From: Planctomycetota bacterium
GTDB taxonomy: Bacteria; Planctomycetota; PUPC01; DSUN01
DNA length: 17,899 nt
Assembly: GCA_016872875.1 (NCBI GenBank)
Contig: VGYW01000149.1
Location: 1 to 17,899, forward strand
Reading direction: 5' to 3'
Shown here: in pieces, positions 1 through 6,020 of the stretch
Layout of the letters: every line of letters starts with the position of its first letter
Position numbering within the stretch: position 1 is the first letter of the stretch
The notes under the pieces: model-generated
Told to the model about the DNA's origin: nothing
Databases searched by the model: none
Seen by the model: the letters and a program-made list of their open reading frames with translations, nothing else
Translations under genes and position numbers: made by a program

Positions 1-228
1 TGGGGCGCCGGCCCGCGGGCCGGGCAGTATCTCTCCCTGGGGGCCAAGAGCCGCGCGCTCCTGCGCGGCAACCTCCAGGCCACCATCGCCGACGTCCGCG
101 CCGTCGCACACCCCGTCCTGCGCCACCGCCTCGTCACAAACTACACCGCGTTGGCGGAGGGGGTGGAGGCGGATGACATCGTGGACAGACTGCTGGAACT
201 CGTGCCCGAGACCCCAAAGGGGAAATGA
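1..228 (+). CDS. MoxR family AAA+ ATPase, C-terminal fragment
   Basis: This is the last 75 residues of a gene that begins upstream of the window. It opens with WGAGPRAGQYLSLGAKSRAL, the conserved start of the MoxR lid region (W-G-x-GPR-x-Q-L-x-x-A-+-A-x-A). It continues with an A-D-V-R-A-V-A-H-PVLRHRL segment and ends in a helix with VDRLLELVP. MoxR proteins are cytoplasmic AAA+ chaperones that work with vWA-domain partners, and the next three genes encode exactly such partners. The Walker A and B motifs lie outside the window. The TGA stop falls inside the first unit of a 7-base repeat array, so the end of the gene and the start of the repeat are fused. Family assignment is secure; the substrate is unknown. 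Confidence 0.93.
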   Translation, partial: WGAGPRAGQYLSLGAKSRALLRGNLQATIADVRAVAHPVLRHRLVTNYTALAEGVEADDIVDRLLELVPETPKGK

Positions 229-310
229 CTAATGACCAATGACCAATGACGCAATGGCTAGACCTGTTTCCTGTCCTGAATTGGTCATTGGGCATTGGGA
301 ATTGGTCATT
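224..310. repeat. Heptamer inverted-repeat element at the MoxR/DUF58 junction
   Basis: The left arm (224-251) is four 7-base units of the type AATGACC (aatgact, aatgacc, aatgacc, aatgacg). The right arm (about 281-308) is ttggtca, ttgggca, ttgggaa, ttggtca, the reverse complement of the same word with small changes. A loop of about 30 bases separates the arms. The MoxR stop TGA (226-228) lies in the first unit. The DUF58 start lies 20 bases past the right arm. Confidence 0.85.
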
Positions 311-327
311 CAGGGGCTTTGTCCGCC

Positions 328-1221
328 ATGCGTTTCCTTGATCCGAAGATTCTGCGTGCCGTTGCGAACATCGAGCTTCGCGCGCGCCTGCTGGTGGAGG
401 GGATGTACGCCTCGCGGCACCGCAGCCCGTTCTACGGCTTCAGCGTGGAGTTCGTGGACCACCGCGAGTACTCGCCCGGCGACGAGCCGCGGACGATTGA
501 CTGGAAGATGCTCGCCCGCACCGAGCGCTACTTCGTCAAGCGGTTCGAGATGGAGTCGAACATGAACGTCGTGTGCCTGCTCGACACGAGCCGCTCGATG
601 GCCTACGGTGCGGCGGCGCGCGACAGGCTCACGAAGCTGGAGTACGCTAGCTACCTGGCCGCGTCGGTGGCCTTCCTCGCGCACCGGCAGCAGGACTCGC
701 CCGGGCTGGCGACGTTCGGGGACGAGCTCCGCGAGTTTATCCCGCCCAAGCAGGGCCAGCGGCACCTCTACACGCTCCTGTCGCGCCTCGAGGCCATCGA
801 GCCGCAGGGGCAGACCGCGCTCGCACGAGTCCTGGAGGCCATCGGCCGACGCCTCACCCGCCGCGGCATCGTGCTCCTCATCAGCGATTGCTACGGGGAG
901 CCGCGCAGCGTGGTGGACGGCATCCGCCACCTCGCCGCCCGAGGGCACGACCTGATCGTGATTCAGCTCATGGACCACGACGAGGTGGCCTTCCCATTCA
1001 AGCCGCTCACGACGTTCCGCGACATGGAAACGGGTGGGGCGCTGATGAGCGACCCGTTGCGGCAGCGGCCGCTCTACCTTGAGCGCCTCGGACGCTTCCG
1101 CCGCGCCATCGAGGGCGGCGCCGTGGCCTGCGGCGCAGACTACCGCTTCGTGGACACCTCGCAGCCGATCGAGCTCGTGCTGCGCGACTACTTGCTCTAT
1201 CGGAGAGAGAGGGCTCGGTGA
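328..1221 (+). CDS. DUF58 domain protein (vWA-like, MoxR partner)
   Basis: A 297-residue cytoplasmic protein of the DUF58 family. The N-terminus (FLDPKILRAVANIELRARLL) and the block HRSPFYGFSVEF (about 31-42) are standard for the family. The hallmark GDEPRTIDWKMLART follows at 51-65, then YFVKRFEMES. A vWA-like fold begins at VVCLLDTSRSM; its D86-T-S-R-S90 matches the metal-ion site DxSxS. I chose ATG 328 because family homology begins there. An in-frame ATG at 295 would add eleven residues read entirely from the repeat arm. The ribosome site before 328 is weak (AGGGG at 312-316, 11 bases away). DUF58 genes usually follow MoxR, as here, and the product is thought to be a client or partner of the ATPase. 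No transmembrane segment is visible. Confidence 0.93.
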   Translation: MRFLDPKILRAVANIELRARLLVEGMYASRHRSPFYGFSVEFVDHREYSPGDEPRTIDWKMLARTERYFVKRFEMESNMNVVCLLDTSRSMAYGAAARDRLTKLEYASYLAASVAFLAHRQQDSPGLATFGDELREFIPPKQGQRHLYTLLSRLEAIEPQGQTALARVLEAIGRRLTRRGIVLLISDCYGEPRSVVDGIRHLAARGHDLIVIQLMDHDEVAFPFKPLTTFRDMETGGALMSDPLRQRPLYLERLGRFRRAIEGGAVACGADYRFVDTSQPIELVLRDYLLYRRERAR

Positions 1222-1234
1222 CGTGACGAGGGGG

Positions 1235-1321
1235 GATGATTGGATGAATGGATGGATGGATGAAAGACTGGCAGCCGGCTCTCTCTGACATTCATCCACC
1301 CATCCACCCATCCATTCATCC
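1235..1321. repeat. Inverted repeat of GGAT/ATCC words between DUF58 and vWA gene
   Basis: The left arm (1235-1265) is built from GGATGAAT/GGATGGAT words and the right arm (1289-1321) from CATCCACC/CATCCATT words, its near reverse complement. The period here is 4 and 8 rather than 7. An outer pair, CGGAGAGAGAGG (1201-1212, still inside the DUF58 gene) and CCTCTCTCCG (1320-1329), extends the possible hairpin over the DUF58 stop codon. It fills most of the 120-base gap between the two genes. Confidence 0.82.
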
Positions 1322-1328
1322 TCTCTCC

Positions 1329-1334
1329 GAGGGA
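1329..1334 (+). promoter_or_regulatory. Ribosome binding site of the BatA-like gene
   Basis: GAGGGA lies 7 bases before ATG 1342 and just after the right arm of the inverted repeat. This supports ATG 1342 as the start. Confidence 0.7.
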
Positions 1335-1341
1335 CAGTGAG

Positions 1342-3597
1342 ATGGGTTTGTTGTTTCCTGGCATGCTGCTCGGGCTCGTGGGGTTGGCCATTCCGGTGGC
1401 GCTCCACCTGATCGCGCGGCACAAGTACCAGGTCCAGGAGTTCCCCTCCATCCAGCTCCTCCGGGCCGACGAGCGGACCAACGTGTTCGCAATGCGGCTG
1501 GTGGACGTGGGCCAGCTTCTCCTGCGGCTCGCGGTGCTGGCCCTCCTTGTGCTGGCGATGGCCCGGCTTTTCACTGGCTGGGCGCCGTTCGGGCGGGCCG
1601 CGCGCAACCTGGTGGTGGTGGTGGACTGCTCGGCCAGCATGCGGGCGTTGGGCACGGGCGCCGATGGCCGCAGGGCGCCGCTCGTCGCCCTGGCAAAGGC
1701 GAAAGCCGAGGCGCTCCTCCGCGCCATCGCCGCGCCCAGCCAGTGCGCGCTCATTGCCGCGGGGCAGGACGCCGAGAGCGTCGTGCCCCTCCAGCCATCG
1801 CCGCAACGGGCTCTCCACGCCCTTTCGGGCCTCGATGCCGCCGATGGTGCGGGGCGGGGGCTTGTGCGCGCCGTTGCCACAGCTTGCGGCCTGGTGTGGG
1901 GCCGCCGCGAGGCTCGCTCCCAGATCGTAGTGCTCACCGACCTCGCGGCCTCAGCCTTCGAGACGCGGAACAGCGATGACCTGCGGGTTGTGCAGGACGC
2001 GCAGCGCGAGCTCGGCCGCAAGCTCGATATAGTGTTCCTCGACCTCGCGGGCGGCCAGGCCGACAACCTGGCGGTGCTCGACGCCGGCGTGCGCGGCTTG
2101 CGCGCCAAGATGGGCGACGACGCCCGCATCGTGGCCCGCGTGTTCAACAGCGGCGCCGCCGAGCGGAAGGCCAAGCTCCAGCTCGCCGTCGGCGAGCGCC
2201 GCGAGCCGGCCGTCCGGGAGATAGCCCTGCCGCCCGGGGGAGAGGCCGACGTTGGCCTCACCCTCCGCGCCTCCCGTGCCGGCCAGGCGATGGTGGAGGT
2301 GCGGCTCGACGGCGACGACGGCCTGCCCGCCGACAACCGCTTCGCCGTGCCGCTCGACGTTGCCGACGCCCGCCGCGTCCTCATCGTCAGTGGGGCAGGG
2401 GCCACAGGCGAGACGCCTGTGCCACCAAAGGGCACTGAGGTCGGTGGCACAGGCATCTTGCCTGTGACGGCGAAGAGCGAGCAGGAGCCGACGCTCGACG
2501 GCGTCCGCATCCTCCGCTTCGCCCTCAACCCCGGCCGCGAGCTGGGCCAGCCCCACGGCACCGGCATCCACACCACGGCCGTCGCGCCCGAGGCCCTCGC
2601 CGCCCAGCCGCTGAGCAAGTACGACGCCATCGTGCTCCACGGCGTGAGCACGCTCGGCGAACAGGCGCTGAGGGACCTCGACACCTTCGTGCGGCAGGGC
2701 AGGGCGGTGCTCTTCGTCTGTTCGGCCGACACCAATGCGATGAAGTTCAGCCGCACGTTCGCCGCGCTGTCGCCCGCGGAGGTCGGCAACGAGCGGGCGC
2801 TCGACCCGCCAATCGGCATCCGCCACGCCGACAGCCAGCACCCGGTCCTCGCCCCTTTCCGCGACAGGCTCAAGGGCGACCTGACGGCTGTGCGGTTCGC
2901 CGCGCTCCGCGAGCTTCGGCGGCTCGCCCCCGACGCCCGCGCGATGTTCCTGGGCACCGACGGCTCGGTGCTGGCGGCCGAGATGCCCGTGGGCCAGGGC
3001 CGCACCGCGCTCCTGGCCTTCGGCTTCGAGCTCGAACGCGGCAGCCTCGCCCGCACCCGCGTCTTCCCTGCCCTGATGTGGCAACTCGTGGGCTACCTCG
3101 CTGGGGAGCTACGCCCGCGCCGGCCCGATCTCCTCACCGCCGCGCGGCCCGCGGTCCTCGATGTCTCCGAGCCGGGCTTCGCCTTCCTCGACCAGTTGGA
3201 GCTTGCCCCGCTCGCCTCGTCGGAGCCGCCCATGCGGCTCGCCGTAGGACGCGACAGGACGCTGCTGGTGCCTGGCCTGCCCGTGGGCAACTACCTGGTG
3301 CAGAAGCCGTCGGTGGGCGCCGGGCGGCGGGCCGCGGGCGGTCGCCTCCTGGCCGTGAACCACGACCCGCGCGAGAGTCGCACCGTTCGTATCGCGGAGT
3401 CTGAGCTGGCCGGCCTCTTCGGGCAGAGCATGCGGGTGGCAACGGTGGCCGAGCCGCTTGAACTCGAATTGCCAGGCGGCGAGCTCTGGCCGCTGCTGGT
3501 CCTGCTCCTCATCGCGGCCTATGCGGTCGAAGGCGGCGTGGGGTGGCTGCTCAATGCGCGCCGCGAGCGCCAGCGGACCGAAGGAGCCGGGCAATGA
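1342..3597 (+). CDS. BatA-type membrane protein with vWA and GATase-like domains
   Basis: A 751-residue membrane protein. It starts with the aerotolerance-regulator (BatA) N-terminal module: hydrophobic segment at about 3-24, the conserved HLIARHKYQVQEFPSIQLLR block, and a second segment at about 56-77. A vWA domain follows, with NLVVVVDCSASM; D95-C-S-A-S99 fits the metal site DxSxS. IVVLTDLAAS is the later vWA strand. A middle beta-sandwich (about 240-340) leads to a class I amidotransferase-like fold (about 343-465, with YDAIVLHGVS and GRAVLFVCS). No catalytic Cys-His-Glu triad can be assigned. A last membrane segment lies near 715-738 with a basic tail, so the bulk should be extracytoplasmic. 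A repeat insertion occupies residues 354-375. The gene ends in an ATGA overlap with the next, which points to coupled translation. Function in stress tolerance or assembly is inferred from the family only. Confidence 0.92.
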   Translation: MGLLFPGMLLGLVGLAIPVALHLIARHKYQVQEFPSIQLLRADERTNVFAMRLVDVGQLLLRLAVLALLVLAMARLFTGWAPFGRAARNLVVVVDCSASMRALGTGADGRRAPLVALAKAKAEALLRAIAAPSQCALIAAGQDAESVVPLQPSPQRALHALSGLDAADGAGRGLVRAVATACGLVWGRREARSQIVVLTDLAASAFETRNSDDLRVVQDAQRELGRKLDIVFLDLAGGQADNLAVLDAGVRGLRAKMGDDARIVARVFNSGAAERKAKLQLAVGERREPAVREIALPPGGEADVGLTLRASRAGQAMVEVRLDGDDGLPADNRFAVPLDVADARRVLIVSGAGATGETPVPPKGTEVGGTGILPVTAKSEQEPTLDGVRILRFALNPGRELGQPHGTGIHTTAVAPEALAAQPLSKYDAIVLHGVSTLGEQALRDLDTFVRQGRAVLFVCSADTNAMKFSRTFAALSPAEVGNERALDPPIGIRHADSQHPVLAPFRDRLKGDLTAVRFAALRELRRLAPDARAMFLGTDGSVLAAEMPVGQGRTALLAFGFELERGSLARTRVFPALMWQLVGYLAGELRPRRPDLLTAARPAVLDVSEPGFAFLDQLELAPLASSEPPMRLAVGRDRTLLVPGLPVGNYLVQKPSVGAGRRAAGGRLLAVNHDPRESRTVRIAESELAGLFGQSMRVATVAEPLELELPGGELWPLLVLLLIAAYAVEGGVGWLLNARRERQRTEGAGQ
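2403..2466. repeat. Paired palindromes in frame inside the BatA-like gene
   Basis: Two hairpins, CACAGGCGAGACGCCTGTG (2403-2421) and CACAGGCATCTTGCCTGTG (2448-2466), each have an 8-base stem and 3-base loop. Together with flanking CCACC and GGTGG they also form one larger inverted repeat around a 16-base spacer. They are read as TGETPVPP and GGTGILPV and sit just after the first strand (RRVLIVSG) of the GATase-like domain. A near-identical copy lies at 10013-10036. Confidence 0.88.
3581..3586 (+). promoter_or_regulatory. Ribosome binding site deciding the start at 3594
   Basis: AAGGAG lies 7 bases before ATG 3594. This decides against the longer in-frame start at 3543, which would overlap the previous gene by 55 bases and add 17 residues unlike the family. 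Confidence 0.75.
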
Positions 3598-5894
3598 GCG
3601 TGGTCTATTGGCTCCTCGGCCTCGATGCCCCTGGGACGGTGGTGGGCACCACGCGCTGGGGGTTCTGTACCGCTCGGCCCGTCGGCGTCGCAGTGCTGGC
3701 CGCGCTGGGAGTGGTGGCGGCCGCCGTGGCCGCGCTGAACCTCCTGCCGCAGAACGTCGTGCGCTGGCGCACCCGCGTGGCGCTCCTCGCCGTGCGGCTG
3801 GCCGGGTTCGCTCTCCTCGCAGCCATGCTCTGCCAGGTCGAGCTGCGGCTGACCCTCGAGCGCGCGCTGCCGCCCAACGTGGCCGTCCTCACCGACACCT
3901 CGGGCAGCATGGGGCTTCGAGACGCATCGGGCCGGAGCCGGCTCGAGGCCGCGCGCGCCTTCGCCGCCGGCCCCATGGCCGCCCTGGGCAAGCGCGCGAA
4001 TGTCGTGCCCTATGCCCTCGACTGGCGGCTCCGCCCCGACGACGGCTCGGCCACGGCTGAGGGGATGACCCGCCTGATCGCCGCAGTGGAGGATGTCGCC
4101 CGGCGCGAGAGCGACCTCCAGGCGATTGTCCTGCTCACCGACGGCAACGACACGGCGGGGACGCGGAGCAGCCTGGTCGCGCCGCTCCTCGCCTCGCGCG
4201 GGCTGCCCGTCTATCCCGTCGTCTTTGGCAGCGCTGGGGCGCCGAGGGTCGCACGAGTGAAAGTCTCCGAGGCTGCATCGTACGCGCGGCTGGGCGACGA
4301 ATTGCGCCTCACGGCGTCGCTCTCAGCCACAGAGCTTGGCGAGCAAGCCGTCCGCGTGCTCCTCCACGAGGACGGCCGCAAAGAGCCAATCGCGGCGCGC
4401 GAGAACGTCCGCCTGGGCAAGGAGCCCGTCGCGGTGCCCTTCGTTGTGAAGCCGTCGCGGGCAGGCACGCGAACCTATCGCTTCGTCCTGGACGGCGTGC
4501 GGGACGCCGCGAGCGCGCGGCTCCTCGCCTCCGAGCACAAGGTGCAGGTGATTGACGCGAAGATACGCGTGCTGGCGGTGGACATCCCGCGCGACGAGCG
4601 GAAGATCGTCGGCCACTGGCTGGCCCGCGACCCTGTGGTGGAGTTCGCGAGCCTCACGCTTCTGCCCAAGGGCGGCTGGTACGCCCAGGGCGCGCTCCGC
4701 CACAAAGACGTTGCCGACGGCCTGCCCGACCGCGAGGCCGACCTCTACCAGTACGACGTGATCATCCTGGGCGACATCCCGCGCGCCTACTTCCGCGCGG
4801 GCGGGGACGTGACCGAGGCGCGCATGCAGCGGCTCGTGGACTTCGTGGCGCGGCGCGGCGGGGGCCTCGTCACGCTTGGCGGGCAAAGCGTCTACGCCGC
4901 AGGGCAGTACCAGGGCTCGCCGCTGGCCGCCATCCTGCCGTTCGCCGTCGAGCCGGCCCGCCAGCCGCAGGTGCCGCACCCCTTCAAGGCCATCGCCACG
5001 CCGCTGGGCCTGAGCCATCCCGTCATGCAGTTGGCTTGGGAGCCGCAGGCCAACCGCGAGGCCTGGCTCGACCTCCCGACCCTCGACGGCTGCAACCGCG
5101 TCGAGCGCATCAAGCCGGGAGCGACACTCCTGGCAGTCCGGGAAGCTGCTGAGGCCGAGGCTTCGGATCACGCCTCACGCGTCACGCGTCCGGCATCGCT
5201 CCCCGTCATGGCCATCCAGAACGTCGGCAAGGGCAAAGTCCTCTCGCTCGCAATGGACACCACGTGGCGCTGGGAGATGCAGCGGCCGGCGGAGGGCGAT
5301 GACCACTTCCGCCGCTTCTGGGGCAACGCCGTGCGGTTCCTTGCCCCCGACCCGCGCATCGCGCCCAATGCGCCGCAGGTGCTCCGGTACCAGTCCCGCG
5401 CCGCCGTGGGCGAAACGATCACTCTGGCGACCCGCCTGGTTGACCCCGCGTTCCACCCAATCCGCGAGGCCGACCTGCGCGTGGCCGTCACCAGCCCCTC
5501 GGGCAAGGTGCTTCGCATCTATCCGCGTGACGGCCGCGACGCGCCCGGCCTCTACGAGTACAGCGTGGCCCTCAACGAGCCCGGCCCCTGGCAGGTCGCT
5601 GCAACCTTCGGCGGCAAGACGAGCAGCGATGAGATCGTCGCGGGGGAGGGCGACGACGAGCTGGACGACCCCCGCGCCAGGCCCGAGGCAATGGCCGAGC
5701 TTGCGAAGGCCACGGGCGGCCGCGTCTTCACCCCCGACGAGGCGTCTGCGCTTCCCGCCGAGCTGGCCCTCGCCCCGCGCCGCCTCACCACCACCGCCAC
5801 CATCGCCCTCTGGAACCTCCCCGCCACGCTCGTGATCGTTCTCGCGCTCGTAGCCGTAGATTGCTTCATCCGCAAGCGGAGAGGCATGGTATGA
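3594..5894 (+). CDS. Membrane protein with vWA domain and GATase-like domain
   Basis: A 766-residue membrane protein, paralogous in plan to its upstream neighbour. Two hydrophobic segments (about 28-48 and 62-82) are followed by a canonical vWA domain: VAVLTDTSGSMGLRD, with D101-T-S-G-S105 as metal site, and IVLLTDGNDT with D183. Beta-sandwich sequence (about 215-320) leads to an amidotransferase-like domain (about 324-460; YDVIILGDIP, GGGLVTLGG). Residues 596-674 look Ig-like (VGETITLATRLVDPAF). A last membrane segment at about 733-756 ends in a basic tail. The layout puts the vWA and GATase-like parts outside the cytoplasm or on one membrane face. Planctomycete relatives are often annotated as glutamine amidotransferase, but I see no catalytic triad and think a binding or scaffold role is likelier. 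An in-frame repeat codes SDHASRVTRP near residue 525-534. Confidence 0.9.
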   Translation: MSVVYWLLGLDAPGTVVGTTRWGFCTARPVGVAVLAALGVVAAAVAALNLLPQNVVRWRTRVALLAVRLAGFALLAAMLCQVELRLTLERALPPNVAVLTDTSGSMGLRDASGRSRLEAARAFAAGPMAALGKRANVVPYALDWRLRPDDGSATAEGMTRLIAAVEDVARRESDLQAIVLLTDGNDTAGTRSSLVAPLLASRGLPVYPVVFGSAGAPRVARVKVSEAASYARLGDELRLTASLSATELGEQAVRVLLHEDGRKEPIAARENVRLGKEPVAVPFVVKPSRAGTRTYRFVLDGVRDAASARLLASEHKVQVIDAKIRVLAVDIPRDERKIVGHWLARDPVVEFASLTLLPKGGWYAQGALRHKDVADGLPDREADLYQYDVIILGDIPRAYFRAGGDVTEARMQRLVDFVARRGGGLVTLGGQSVYAAGQYQGSPLAAILPFAVEPARQPQVPHPFKAIATPLGLSHPVMQLAWEPQANREAWLDLPTLDGCNRVERIKPGATLLAVREAAEAEASDHASRVTRPASLPVMAIQNVGKGKVLSLAMDTTWRWEMQRPAEGDDHFRRFWGNAVRFLAPDPRIAPNAPQVLRYQSRAAVGETITLATRLVDPAFHPIREADLRVAVTSPSGKVLRIYPRDGRDAPGLYEYSVALNEPGPWQVAATFGGKTSSDEIVAGEGDDELDDPRARPEAMAELAKATGGRVFTPDEASALPAELALAPRRLTTTATIALWNLPATLVIVLALVAVDCFIRKRRGMV
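5166..5193. repeat. In-frame heptamer array (TCACGCG) in the vWA/GATase gene
   Basis: Four 7-base units run in tandem: gatcacg, cctcacg, cgtcacg, cgtccgg. They are read as SDHASRVTRP. No opposing arm is seen nearby. The same word recurs at 12977-13004 in the giant gene. Confidence 0.75.
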
Positions 5895-5896
5895 GC

Positions 5897-6008
5897 ACCC
5901 ATTTCGGATTTCGGATTTCGGATTGCGGATTGAGCTGCGGAGGAGAGGAGTGATGCTGCCTTGACTTCCTCTGAAATCCGCAATCCGCAATCCGCAATCC
6001 GCAATCCC
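5897..6008. repeat. Heptamer inverted-repeat element before the DUF4175-like gene
   Basis: The left arm (5904-5931) is tcggatt three times and then gcggatt. The right arm (5974-6008) is aaatccg, caatccg three times and caatccc, the reverse complement of the left-arm word. The 42-base loop holds a strong Shine-Dalgarno-like tract, GGAGGAGAGGAG (5939-5950), and a TTG at 5961. The element starts 3 bases after the preceding stop codon. Confidence 0.9.
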
Positions 6009-6020
6009 CTGGCGGCGGTC

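Noticed and set aside
224..310. CRISPR-like array
   Set aside because: Units are 7 bases with no unique spacers and no cas genes; the arms are inverted, not a direct-repeat array.
295..327. Longer start for the DUF58 gene (ATG 295)
   Set aside because: The added residues come wholly from the repeat arm, and DUF58 homology begins at ATG 328.
310..3084. Long minus-strand open frames opposite DUF58 and the BatA-like gene
   Set aside because: They are shadows of confirmed plus-strand genes; low-complexity composition, no domains, and they read repeat arms as odd peptides.
5953..5964. ATG-CTG-CCT-TGA mini-frame after the strong Shine-Dalgarno tract
   Set aside because: Three codons only and no leader-peptide logic visible; it could still affect initiation, but nothing in the sequence supports a function.
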